In this document: piece after piece, positions 22,498 through 36,000 of the stretch
Layout: each line of letters begins with the position of its first letter
How positions within the stretch are numbered: the stretch's first letter is position 1
Assembly: GCF_963576615.1 (NCBI RefSeq)
Contig: NC_088716.1
Span: forward strand, 58,249,681 to 58,313,680
DNA length: 64,000 bases
Reading direction: 5' to 3'
Source: Watersipora subatra
Lineage: Eukaryota > Bryozoa > Gymnolaemata > Cheilostomatida > Watersiporidae
Made by a program: the position numbers and the translations under genes
Notes under the pieces: generated by a model
The model's database searches: none
The model's input: only the letters and a program-made list of their open reading frames with translations
What the model was told of the DNA's origin: nothing

Positions 22498-24289
22498 TCG
22501 CAAGCTTCTACCTCTGGAAAGTTATCTAAGTAGAGACGCCTGAATTGCTAATGTTTGGGAGTCAAGTATTTGGTGGTATGTAGGACTTTGCTCTCCACAT
22601 CCATGCAGGTTTGATAAGAAAAAGACACATAGTTTGGCTTAATATTTTTAAGTGAATTTATATGACAGCTTAAAGCAGTTGTTCAAAAACTCTTTTTTTC
22701 CCTTTTTTTAAATATTGAATGCAATTTAAAATTACTTCTATAGTTATTAACCCAAATATTGGTTTGTCTTTAGACCTTGTTGGGCTGAACCTTTTGAGTA
22801 TGTATTCCAAAAAATATGAAGATTTTTAATAAAATATTACATTCGAGTGTTAAAGGGCTGTGTACTCTAGTTACAAAGACTAAAAGTCTTCAGTGTCTAC
22901 CTTAGTAGGAAATAGGCTGGTAAACCTCTTGCAACGTTATTATAAGCTTTACCAGATGTTCAAGCTCACTCTTTCTGGCAAGTTGTTAAAATTTATTATA
23001 GAGACCTTCAAAAGCTGCTGGCCACAAACCATGAAATATTTGAATATTAAAGTAAAATTCTACTTACATGTAGCTTATTATTTTTGTCAAAAAATACGTC
23101 AACACATACGCGTATCTGTTTGCAAATGCACCAAGTTCAGTTTGTTTTGAATGTGTGTGTAAACTAAAAGGCTTATCTAACCCTACTTCTTTACTTGAAA
23201 AGTTCCCTTGGCAGTTGCTGATAAGTGTTTTTCCTCTCATCAAAGATTAAGCATAGCGAGTAGTACTTTATGAGTCAGTGTTGCGAGCTGGTCACCTGAC
23301 TATACATGTCACCTGACTATACTTGTCACCTGATTATGCATGTCACCTGATAACTTGTGTCATCTGACTATACATGTGACCAACAATGTGACCACCCTGT
23401 ATAGCTAGACATACGTGTAGTTTGGCAATTGTGTTATTGTTGTGTGCACATTGGAATAGTTTGCCAACAGCTATTTTTACAGAAATGTCTCATGCTGTAC
23501 ATTTTATAAAAATAGGCTGTTTAATCTACAAAATGTGCGATTCAATTGTATATTGTTGGTATTATCCTATTGGTGGCATAAGACAAAAATTTGGGTTATT
23601 GGTGGCATGATAAGGTCTGAATGATGCTTTGCAGAGTTCAGATGCAGTAAGCTTTATACACAGGCAAACTGTATAATTATTCAGAACAAACCTATGCTAT
23701 AGTATACCATATCACATATTTAATGCTGTTTGGTGCTCAAATCTCTTACTCATTCTTTTCATGCAAGGACTGCTGTTGCGGTGAGTCTACATCTCAGCAG
23801 ACGTACTAGTCTAGTCAAGTCTAACCAACATTTGAGCAGTTGGACATTGTTGGACATTCACCAATACAACAGAAGCAATCAGAGTGCAGTTACGTTCAAA
23901 CAATTCATAATCAGTCTCCGTATATGATTTTTAGCAAAAATTTAGAGAATTATTATATGTACATGTAAGAAACATCTATGGGAGCCGTTTATATAAATCA
24001 CTTACAAAAGTGAAATACTTTGTTCAATCATATTTTTTGTGTGCTGTTCAACATGCATGATAGTAAAATATAATTTTATATGATTTATAAATATGTTAGA
24101 AAACCACAAAATAAATTTTAATTGATTTGCACCGGAAGCTTATTTAATATTCAGTAAAACAAAATGGTTATAACGCGTTAAGTGAACAAAGGTTTCCTCA
24201 AATAGTTTGCCATTACAAGGGTTGGCTAACTTTTGTTTTTATTTTTGGAAATTGCTGCAGCTTAAATAATTTTTGGAGATTTGTGTTCA
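22498..24289. other. Nothing identified beyond a short repeat
   Basis: Apart from the TCACCTGACT units near 23290, I see no exon, array or element. Short frames at 22893, 23422 and 23730 have no splice or family support. Confidence 0.4.
23290..23385 (+). repeat. Short TCACCTGACTATACATG repeat
   Basis: Five to six diverged 17-18 base units. Confidence 0.75.
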
Positions 24290-25700
24290 TGCAAAGTGGC
24301 ACACTTTGTACCACTCTGTGCACTACAATCTGTACACCCTACCTTGCGCACTATACACTGTACACTCTGCATCAGGCACTATGCACTGTACACTCCACAT
24401 TTTGCACAACAAACTGTATACCCTCCATTGTACACTATGTGCTATACATTATGCCCTATGCATTATGCATTATGCACTATGCATTATTCATTATGCACTA
24501 TGCAATGTAAATTATAGACTGTGCACAATGAGCAGTTTTTGATTTTACACCTGTAGTACACCTGACCAAATGTTATAAAGGAAGGGTATGATTGTTGTAG
24601 CCTAAAAACACGAAAATATTTATCAAAATTGGGGGCAACGAATTTTGCGTGTGATCAGCCACTGCCACTAACCTTTGTTCAAATCGATTATTATGTATGA
24701 CTATATATTCTAATCAAGGTAAAACTATCATACTTCTCTTACAATTGGGAGGGATACGAGACTGAGATCTGAATATACCTCATCTAACCCAATCACATAC
24801 CTCAATGAATAAGGAATATTAAAGCACCTAATACATTCTACACCATGCACTATACACTATACACTAAGAGCTATGCACTGTAAAATATGCCCGATGCAAT
24901 ATGCACTAAAAGCTATGCTTTGTAAAATATGTATTATGCATTGTGCACTATTCTCTAAAAACTAGGCATTGTAAAATATTCACTATAAACTAAGAACTAT
25001 GCATTGTGAAATATGCACTATGCAGTATGCACTATGAACTATGTACTACACACTGTTATTATACCAAACAAACTAGAAATTATGCACCATAATCTGTATT
25101 GTAAACCATTCATATTAAACTACCAAATTGAACAACGTACCCGCCTCCTAAGATATTTACCCTATATATTTATTATAATACTGAACACACCGGTTAGTCT
25201 AAAATGTAGACACTAAAATCAGTGACACTTGGTCATTGTAAATTTTTTTATTTATTGAGCAATATATACTCTGCACAATATATTCTGCATTGCATGCAAA
25301 ACTAACCACCAAACCCTACACATAACATTATATAACGCATGTCAATACATACCTACACAGACATAGAATACAGTATCACATAGATCATAAACTGTATGTA
25401 GTATAACTTAGACCACACTCCATACATAGTGCAACACATATGTAGGACTGCATGTAATATCACATATAATAGCTACTATGCACTGTACATACTGTAGTAT
25501 GTACTGTACATCGCACATAATGTAGCATAGATGGTACACTGTACGTAAAATAAAACAGAATATGTACTGTACCCAATCTAATACAGGTCATACACTATAA
25601 ATAATATAGCATATATGGTACACTGTACATAGAGAAACAGACTATGTACTGTACAAAATATATTATAGGCCAAATACTATACATAATGAAATAATCGATA
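24290..25700. repeat. Degenerate CACTATGCACTGTACA-type array
   Basis: About 1.4 kb in which decamer-like words (GCACTATGCA, CACTGTACAC, TACACTATAC) recur with heavy decay and gaps. It is densest at 24290-24540 and 24840-25060. Open frames here (Leu/Cys/Thr/His-rich) are by-products. Confidence 0.7.
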
Positions 25701-26947
25701 TACAATGAATCGACTACATTCAGTGTTATCCGTTCTACTCAGTAGCTAACTTATACATTATGTCCTGTATTCAAAATGCAATAAACCGAACTTCGTACGC
25801 TACAAGAAATGCATTGTACTTTATCCTACCCTATACACTATTTATTGCTTTTTATTTATTGTCATTCCTTTGATGCATCCATCTACATTGTGGCTGTAGA
25901 TACCAAGTTTTACAAGTGATTGGAAGACAATATTTCACTATCCCCTCTTCCTTTCATCAATGGCGCTGTGAGCGAGCCCAGTCAATAGGAACTCAATTTT
26001 CACCACTCAATAGGAACTCCTTGTGATTCTCTAAGGCAGTTTGGTTACATAATAACCGTGATGTTAATTATTGCTGTTTTACATTTAAGATGAAATGAGC
26101 AAATATTTCTGACGATTAACTTGCTGTCTCTTGGGACGAAGCCTGCAGGCTCATAAACAGGTCAAACATAGAAATGCTTATAATTGCTAATGTCACTAAA
26201 TGTTTAACTTGGAACTCCTACTCTGAAGGTTTTGTTTGAGTTCTGGTTTAATGAGCTGCACCAACCACAATTAACACCATTACAGATCTCTTTCGGCAGG
26301 TTGGTCAAGCTAAAATCAGAGCATCAACTAAACAAAGTCAAATGTTGTTCAGAGCCAATAAATGTGCGATCAGTTGGTGTTGAGCCAGGTCTCCAGACAA
26401 ACAGCATCTCTGAACATGACTTTTTTTCTTACTCTGCCTCTCTATTCATCAGAATGGATAAAGCTGGGTGCAATGAACCAATGACAGTGTGATATACAGT
26501 GAGAGACAATGTATCACGGAGGTGTATGCGAATGGTGGCTCACTAGAGAATAGCTGTGACCAACATAAATGCTTTGCACTCGCCTTTCACCCTCGGTTAA
26601 CCAGGACAGCTAATAATATCAGAAGAAGTGGTACGTCGTCATCGCTTCCTATTCTCACAGGAAGTAGAATTTAACAAATCTCATTTGTAACTCTGCAGAG
26701 GGCTGTTTGCTTAATAGAAAAACAGCGATGGCAGCGGAAAGAGAAATGGTTAAAAATAGTTGAAAGAGTACGAAGGAGACAATCATAGACAATCATAGAC
26801 AAATTGATGATATATATTGATCCTTCTTAGCCGTTACCTAACACTGTTTAAATTGACACACAGCTATCAATTTGTACAAATAGCCTCCTGCTAGCTCAGA
26901 CAAGAGGTATATTTGATTGTCGAGGCAGTGGCTGCGTTTGATGAGAT
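25701..26947 (+). other. Presumed TPH upstream region, no element identified
   Basis: I see no tandem array, mobile element or coding exon in these 1.2 kb before the candidate first TPH exon. Two short open frames (26232-26674) show no splice or family support. The lack of repeats contrasts with the surroundings and would fit a regulatory region, but this is inference. Confidence 0.3.
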
Positions 26948-27085
26948 ATGGAAAAGGGCTGCATGGAGGAAATGATAGGCAACGCTGTAGAGAAGGCAAA
27001 GTGGTACTCAAGGTCTCGAGGCAGCAGGCAGTTTCGCAGCGAGAGCAGCATCAATACCGGAGATCATACCATTAGCAATTTAGAG
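26948..27085 (+). CDS. TPH: TPH candidate first exon (N-terminal regulatory tail)
   Basis: This 46-codon open segment starts with ATG and ends exactly at GAG followed by GTAAGT, a near-perfect donor. It ends in phase 0, matching the acceptor at 35825. The peptide is rich in Ser and Arg around residues 21-34 ([14 protein letters not shown]) and contains an R-x-x-S motif of the kind basophilic kinases use; TPH2 and tyrosine hydroxylase also have phosphorylated N-terminal tails. The link to the core is inferred from phase and position only. The 8.7 kb intron that follows would also contain the alternative exon at 28739. Confidence 0.5.
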
Positions 27086-30000
27086 GTAAGTTTCAGCTAC
27101 ATTTACTTTTTAGTAGTTTATCAAAATAATTTTATGAAGTTATGGCAAATTTACTATTGACTTCATATAGGGCTGCTAGTGTACAGTCAAACTCTTTTAT
27201 TGTCAAAATTTTATAGAGCAAAAATTCATAAAGGGCTACTTGAGTTTATAAATTATATACTAGCAACAAAACTGTTCATTTTATAGGTTTTAATATGAGT
27301 GAATCTATGCCCGAAGCAATTTTACAACTTACTATTTTTGTCTGTTGCAAAAAAGCAAGCTATCAGTGGTTATGGTAATGCTATAAAATGCAAACGAATA
27401 TAATTTTTAAACCTTTTACTGTGAATTCAAATTTATGAATTTTGCTGATATAAAATTAAAAAAATTGTTTGCGCCCAGGATAGGACAAGTTAATAGATTT
27501 TGAAAACACATTTTTTTGTTTTTTTCATAGTTTTGCAGCTATGACCAAACCATCAAGTACATATGTATACATTATCACAAGACTTCGCTTCATCAATAAA
27601 AATTAATAATTTTATCCTTGAATAGCTCCAAACTTAAACTCAGGTTTTGAATATCTCGGATCTCAAACAAATCAGGGTTTAAAAAAAAATTTAGACTTTT
27701 TCTTTGGATGCTGAACCACACATTGAAAATCGGACACTTCTTTTTTCTCAGAAATCAGCAGAGGAAACCCGGTGATGCGGCTCGGTTGAAAGTTGACACT
27801 CTCTCCAGCTTATATTATTCAACTGTTCAGTATGCAGTTGTCAAGTTGTGGCTTACAAACTAACAATTGTATTTTATGTTTTGCATAGTATATGATATTA
27901 TTTTTATCTTTTATTTTAAAGCTTATGATGTAACAAATGTAAAATGCTTAAAAAGTGATCTTCGAGTCTTAAAAAAAGTTAAAACAATTTAAAGTTATGT
28001 AATGAGAGAAATTGATTTGGAATTTAAACAACTTGCCCATTGAGCAGCCTTTTGGATTGTGGCTGAAAACTGAGACCGAATTGTATATGCAGTACAGTAT
28101 ACATTTATTATTATCATTATTCATACAAGTTTTACAAGATTTGAATTTTAAAGTCAGCATTTAAAATGAAGTTACAAACTTACGAAGTGTAGATACAATG
28201 CACTTAAAACTACAATGTATATCTACAATGTATATCTACAATGTATATCTAACATGTATGTCTACAATGTATGCCTACAATGTATATCTAACATGTATAT
28301 CTACAATGCATGGCTACAGAGTATAGATATAATGTATGTTTAAAATGAGCACCTAAAATGTATATCCACAATGTGTATCTACAATATTCATGTCTCGCTT
28401 ACATAAATGATGACCCCCTGAATATATTCACATCTTCTACTATTGTCCATTGAACTATTGTCTTGTTTTTCATGAAAGGTCTTTCCTTAACTGATACAAG
28501 CCAGCTTGTACTTATATAAGCAATAAACCATCAAGGTTACATAAATGTAAAGCTAAATGCCTTATATAAACGAGTATCGCTAGGCTTTCACAATAGCATA
28601 AAATCAGCAACCGGCATAATGCAGGTGATAAGAAATAAGATAGGCAGCTTAAAAGGAGGACATTTTAGCTGTCAGCCAGTCGCTTACTAAACACATAGCA
28701 CAAAGTTGATAAAGCACTCTGTTAGCAAAGTGGTTAAAATGAAGAAACTTTCAGCCGTGACACGTGCTAACACATGGGAAGAGTTAAAAGATACAGTGGA
28801 ATTGATGGTGAGTTGCTTCCCAGTTTGGTTAGTCTCGCGCACGAAGAGTTATATGAAGAAAACGTCGAGTCTGCAGGCTTGACTTCTGCCAAGAAGTTTT
28901 TGTAAAACTGTTTTGTGTTATCCAATAATAGTTAATACATTGCTCTGTATTCTAACTCCAGAACTGGCTAAGACAGGAAAATTATCTGCAGATAAACAAG
29001 GTTCAGTTAGTCAAAAGACACAAGCCTTTATTAATCATTGTTAACTTATTCTCATTTACAACACTACTGGTTGTTAAAAAACCAATGCGAGTTGTCAGAC
29101 GCAAATCACTCCTGCAACCGACTGAAAACAACGCAATGAACTGATGAATTGATTGGCTTCTGTAGAAGACGGATCAACCAGCTCATGCATAGCCAAGAAA
29201 GTTAAATGATAGACAGTAAACCATAACTTTACTCTCTGATAACTACTTTGGTCTGAGCAATCAGAGATGGGAATCTATTTTCATTAACTTAAGTGTACCA
29301 CAATCAACTATAAAAGTCTACACCCCTTCATTAGAACACTAGACTAGTCTATAATACTCTACAATAAAACCCTCTATTAGAACACTAAACTAGTCTATAA
29401 TACTCTACAATAAAACCCTCCATTAAAGTACTGCAATAGTCTATAATACTCCACAATACCCCTCTATTAGAGTAATACAATAATCCGTAATACTCTACAA
29501 TACAGCCCTCTATTAGAGAACTAGACTAGTCTATAATAGGCTATTCTACAATGCTGTGCTACATTAGTGCAGTAACTTGCTTTACAATGCTACACAATCC
29601 ATATTTCATGAGCCGTAAACTCACAATGTGTTATGAGATACAAACACATACCATAAGAATAAAATCATAATGGGTGATTAAATAACAACAAGTGAACCTA
29701 AAATTATGTAATACATGACACAGCAAAACATAGGGCAAACCTAACGCGCTGGTGACCACATGAGCTATATTAAGCCATGAAATATTACTTCTAGTGCATT
29801 ACACTTATGTACATAGTTAACTACCTCTGATCAGTCATAAATATGCTCCAATCATATCATAGATGTATTTTAGTCCCTAAAGTAGAATTAAATTAAAACT
29901 GTGTTAGTATAAATCTCATTTTGACATAGTGTGTGAGCTACAGCATATTATGGCATACTGAGGCATAGTCATACATATATACTGGTAACTGTAGTTTTGT

Positions 30001-33000
30001 TCCAAAACATATTTTAGATACTGCAACAACGACCTTACTTTGGTTATTGTAGCAACGCTTATGGCATAAGCTATGTTCCTAGAGGGCATTTAGTTCAAAA
30101 CTGACATTTTAAAAGTTCTTCACGGCTAAATACATGTAATTTGTGCTTGATTTAATGAAAAAATTGCTATTACTGTACGAAGCATGCAACTGTATTCAAG
30201 AACATAAGTAATTATGATATAACACAAATTTCGAGAGCTGGCTGTATTTTTTAAGCTAGCACTGTACTGACTGCCTCACTTCTATTGAATATGCATGAAC
30301 AAAATTACTACGAATAGCTAAAATAGTACTAATGCATTTCTCAATAATTTATGAGCAGCTTTGAAACTCTTTCATCGTATTGCATCTTGCCCTGCAGTGA
30401 AACATGTTTGATGTGAAGTTGGGATGACAACAACTAATTACAAACATAGAGTAGATGATGGTCATCTGTATCCAGGACAACATGTATTCATCAGTTTTTT
30501 AGTATTAGTGATTCGCTTGCTACATACATGCTCATTTAGCAAGGGCTTCCGCTTGAGGATATGCATCAGACCATATCAATGGCAAACAGCCAAAACATGA
30601 ATTATAGTAACAGGCTGGAGTAAGGTGCGATAAGAGTTATACTTGTATCCTGAATTTGTTTAGGTAGCAGATGGTCTCTTCGCACAAGATTAAGATAGAC
30701 TTCCGCAGTTATGTAACCATTCTTCAGTTTCACTTGTGTTTAGAAAGAAATTTATATATAGATTTGTTGCTATCTTCAACCCATTTTAAATAACTCGTTG
30801 CGCCATTTCATACGAATGGTAAATGACATATATGACCAAACAAAGCATATTTTATACATACCTATTTTTAGTTATAGTTGTGAAAAAGCCTACTTTGGTG
30901 TATTTTTTTGTCTTACTTCTAAAAGTGGAACCCAAGTGATAATAGTTCGTTGGGTCAATCTTTCAATCGTTCTGAATGAGTGATCAAACATCAAAAGATC
31001 TCCGATTACTGTAGAAAAAGATTCCACTAGCGACCGAGTCTCACCGTGTTAGGACTGCTCCAAAGTTGGCAGCAACCACAAGACTCACTTCGATATTAGT
31101 CATCTTAAGTCATCGCTTATCTCACCGCTGTCATTATTGCTGTTATTCGTAATCGCTCTGCATGAGCTCGCTGAACAAGTTCTAGCGCAGATTAGAGCCA
31201 CGCAGCTTGGTATCGCACTAAATATCGCTTAGTGTGTTTGCACCTTATGAGTTTGGGATATGTCACCAACATACTTTGATCATTCCAGACTGGCTTTCTG
31301 GCATACTGGTTTCTGATGACTCATTTAAGTTTGTGGTACAGAAACAAGCAAAGCCAAAAAGCTCCACCTCCCCAGCAACACAAGCTTCACTCTAAAACTA
31401 TTTGTTTTTCTATTCATAATAAAACATCTTTTATTAGACTCAGTGTACTGCAATCATTGTTCCTTCAGTTACCTCTAAAACAATACTTTTTTGAGAAAGT
31501 TTAATAAAAACTATTTACTCTATTTGATTTCTCTTTGTTATGGTATTCTACAAGCTTAGAGCTTTAAAACAATATTCAGTTCAAAAGAAAATTATGCTAT
31601 TCAAATTGATTTCACAGTTGATGGAAAGTTGTTAACACGATTTAGGATCAGGAGATTCGGTTGTATATACTAGACAGGGCTTCAATGTGTTAAAGCAGAG
31701 AGTAAAAGGATATCACATAGAAAACATGTTGATTGATTTATAGATAGATGTTAGCTTTTACCTTTATTCATGCCAGTCAATGCCATTAGAGCAAATTAGA
31801 CCAGGAAGCAAAACAAAAAATAGTAAAGTAAACTGAATTATGTTAATTTAAAGAAAAAGCTCTTTTTCTATAATACTGTTTTATAATGTAAATCGGCAGG
31901 GTGTCTGGTATAGGGTGTAGTGGTTTATGGGGATGTAGGAATGTAATGGGCGGTCAGGCAGCTTGGAGATACAATTTGAGTATTTTAATCAGCAAATATC
32001 TAAAAGAAACATTTAGCTCCTCAGCAATAAGGGCATTTAGACGCTGGTAGTAACTATCCATATCAGGTAGCATAACCCTAGAGCATAAATGTTGAAATCA
32101 TTCGATTTTTTGTTCATCAGTTTTTGATACAAAGGGCAGCTTGAAGCACCTGATGGCACCATCTATGACACCTGATGTCTATCCTGTCAATAGATAGAAT
32201 GGACATCTCTATGAAATATGGTGGCTGATACACAGAAGACTACAACATATTATTACAGCAACAAAATATGGGAACTTGTTACAGGCAGTAGTCTGTAGTT
32301 AAAATTAACAGATATTGTCTGTGAGACCCTTAATAACAGTTTGCAATAAAAGGAGACACTTTGAATACCAGTAAATGCAATCAGAGTTGGTTTAAAAGTG
32401 AGAGAGAGGTTCTGTAAGAAATTTTGTACCTAAAATCGTGAGAACTGCTCATAGGTGTATACAAATGGAGGGCGATGTTGACAGTAAACTATCTTCATTT
32501 CTGCTAGGGAGTTCGGTGAATAATATTTTGATTTGTTCGAATTTAAAGATATTTACTGCTTGTGTGTATGTACGTATGTATGTACGAATATACATATGTA
32601 CATATGTACAAATATACGTATGTACATATATATGTGTGTAAGTATGTATATATGTATGTAAGTATGTATGTATATATGTGTGTATGTACGTATATATGTA
32701 TGTATGTACATATATATGTGTGTAAGTATGTATGTATATATGTGTGTAGGTATGTACATATATATGTGTGTAAGTATGCACGTATATATGTGTGTAAGTA
32801 GGTATGTATATATGTGTGTAGGTATGTACATATATATGTGTGTAAGTATGCACGTATATATGTGTGTAAGTAGGTATGTATATATGTATGTAAATATGCA
32901 TGTATATATGTGTGTAAGTATGTACGTATATACCCTACAGGATGAAAATATTCGTTGGTTATAAAAATTCGCGATTTCGCGAACAGTCAATTCCGCGAAT

Positions 33001-36000
33001 TATTAAATTCCGTGAATAATTAGTTCTATTTTTTAATCATAAGGGAGACTAACTACTGCATCAAATTAAAAACTAGCTGCTAGGCTAGTTTTTAATATAA
33101 ATACTAAACGTAGTTGAGTTTCAAAGCATTTTTAAAATCATTGCCAGGGCTTTGATTTAACACCATTGCCAATGCATCACATTTCTTTACAAAATTATTC
33201 AAGGTTGTCACAAGATATGCAGAATGGCCTCATTGCAAAAATAGCCGCTAGGCAGAAGTACTAAATGTAGCCGAGTTCCAGAACTTCTTTAAAATCATCG
33301 CTGGGCTTCGAGTTTTATTGCCATTGCATCAAACTTTACAAAATTATTCAAGGTTTTCACAAGTTATTCGGCATGGCTTCGTCATCGCAAAAAATCTCTC
33401 CTACAGACTTTTACATTGAAATCAACTCCATCAACCGCTAATACTAAAGTTGATGATGATAATGATTCTGATCTGGACATTATGGTATGTATTTGATTTG
33501 CAGTGCAGATACGTTTTTCCATAATTAACTGCATTAGTTAATTCTTTTGTTTAAAAACTGATCGCTTTCATTAAATACTTCAGCTATTGTTTTTGTACTT
33601 CCTTAACACTTATTAATATTTTTTCTTTCTTGTTTTTACTGCAGATTGAGAATGAAATAACCTACTCCGATTACGAAAACTAGAGACAAGTAGTAATATT
33701 CATCAAGGCAGGAATATTGGCAGAGAAGCAACCAGTCAACCTAGACCCCCTTCATCGACAACAACTCCTTGATATCGCTGCAACAAACATGATTAAATTA
33801 TATATTTTATTTCATGTATAGATATATTATAATTTATTACAAACTTGAGTGTACAAATAAAATATTTCAAACACCAATAAAATTTTACAAACGATGATGG
33901 AGTAAATATAAACAGTTTAGTCTATATGGTGGTTGTCTAGAGCAATAAAATTAAACTGATACTCTTGATAAGTGAATACTAGTGCGTAATGGTGCTCTCT
34001 GACTAGTTATTTTGGTAATAGCAGCTCTATATATCGCTGTCACTGCCTTGGGTAGATGTTAAAGGCAATGCTCTTGCTACTAAATGGCTGGTAATGAAGT
34101 TATCATCAGAACTCTCCTCGTGGCTTCTTATTGCAAAGTTCTGCCGGTTGGCCAAAGATTTGTGCTCGTAAACGCGTTTTTGTTCCTTTTTTTTAAGCAG
34201 ATATATTCTCCTCGTAAGTAGCTGCAGTCACTTCTACCTCAATTTCCAGACCTCCCTGAATGATTGGTGATCTTCTAAGAATGACATATACCACCCTTGC
34301 AGTCATTGTGCTTGCGTGTATGATGAAAAATCTCTCTCTCACACTAAAACAAATAATGAAGCAGTAAGGATGGAAAAAATAAATATTGCGTTTTACCAAA
34401 GTACCAAAGTAAAATTCAACTAATTTAGTAAATGGTTTTGAAAAAACTCATTACTTACCACAAATTGTTGGTTCATCAAAGGCCTCCAAATCTATGAATA
34501 TTCGTGAAAACCTCTGAACGCAGCAAAAAGTTTATAGCTTAGCACGATCGACACGTAGTTGTAAGCTAAATAGAAAACGAAACACGCATTGTGCGCATGC
34601 GTAGGGTTAACTCTATTGCTAGACGTAATAGAGTTAACTCTTCATAGAGAGTGACAGTTTTCAGCCGCGAATAAATTAATCCGCGAATATGCATGAAATG
34701 GCAATTTTCGCGAAATTTAACTCCGCGAATAAATTAATCCTGTAAGGTATGTGTGTAAGTATGTTTGTAGATATGTGTGTAAGTATGTACGTATATATGT
34801 AATCACCAACAAAGTGATATTTCCCCTAAAAAGAAACAACGGCAGAAATCAGAAATTAAGGAGTGAATTGAACAAACGTGTTTAAAATTATTTATCTTAT
34901 AGCAAGAGTCAAGATAGTAAGTTGTAGGTTTATGTTTTTTATGTGTGGAAGGATAAATACAAGTATTTTGAACATAGTTTATGTCACAGTCTACTTAAAG
35001 AATAAAAAGATGGAAAAAAGAAAGTCATTGCTTTCAAAAACTTATAGGCGTAAAATTTTGTTTTTGGAAACAGAAGGGATTTAACGTTTTACCATTCCGT
35101 TGCTGATGAAAATTATAATCACCAAGTTTGGTAATAATCAGGTTTTCATGGGCAATTATAGAGTAGGCCCTACATTAGAAGTGCAACATTAAGAAATTGT
35201 TAAGGGTAAAAAGACATGAGTAAACAACTCATAATTTCACCGATCTTCATTTTACTCGTTTGCTTTCCTTTACATTATGCATGATACTGTTTTCATTTTT
35301 TTTAAATTTATTTGCTTACATTTTTGTGAATTATAAAACTGAACATTCGAAATTTGCTTCTATTGTGGCTACATTTTGTGTTGATTCTGAGGCTTGCAGT
35401 AACTATAGTAACCAGCAGTCTATAAATATATGGCCACAAGTTCATGAAAGGTTTGTCATATTTTGCAAGATTGAATTACAGTAAAACCTATTATGCAATT
35501 ACAGTAAAACCTATTATGCAACTACAGTAAAACCTACTATGCAATTACAGTAAAAGCTATTATGCAAGTATAGTGAAATCTACTTTGCAATTAGAATCCA
35601 AAAAGATTTTGTTGCATTCTATCCATAGTTACCCAGGCGCTTAGTTAGGGAAATTTTAGCTTTTTTCACCTTTTTGTGCGTGAGAGCATAACCAATGTTT
35701 AACATGCAGTATGGTATTTCATCAATTTAAAAATAATACTGTTGATCCGTTGCGATGGTTTTACGAACTCCAATTTTATTGCAAAAAACATTTGTAAAAG
35801 TGATGTTGATGCTGCTCTATTTTAGACCAGGATAAAACGACTTCCAAAATTAATGAGTGAGGAGCACTTAGATTTTGGTAACTCAAGATATATAATCTTC
35901 TCCCTCAAAGATGAGATTGGAGGACTTGCCAAAGCTCTCAAGCTGTTCCAGGTAGAGATTTATGTTATAGCAATAGTTTTATGCTTGAATATTTTTTAAT

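Noticed and set aside
22246-22529. Matching RQLTVCS/RQLTVYC frames on both strands
   Set aside because: They result from the palindromic 21-base array; identical peptides on both strands reflect the symmetry, not coding.
32449-32990. Tyr/Thr/His/Ile-rich frames around 32.5-33.0 kb
   Set aside because: They are the TATG/TACA array; no start, splice or family evidence.
34193-34510. - strand exon pair inside the 1.8 kb transposon ([12 protein letters not shown] and [17 protein letters not shown])
   Set aside because: Both read well and have splice-like edges, but the phases do not join in frame and no family is recognised; probably a decayed cargo or transposase piece.
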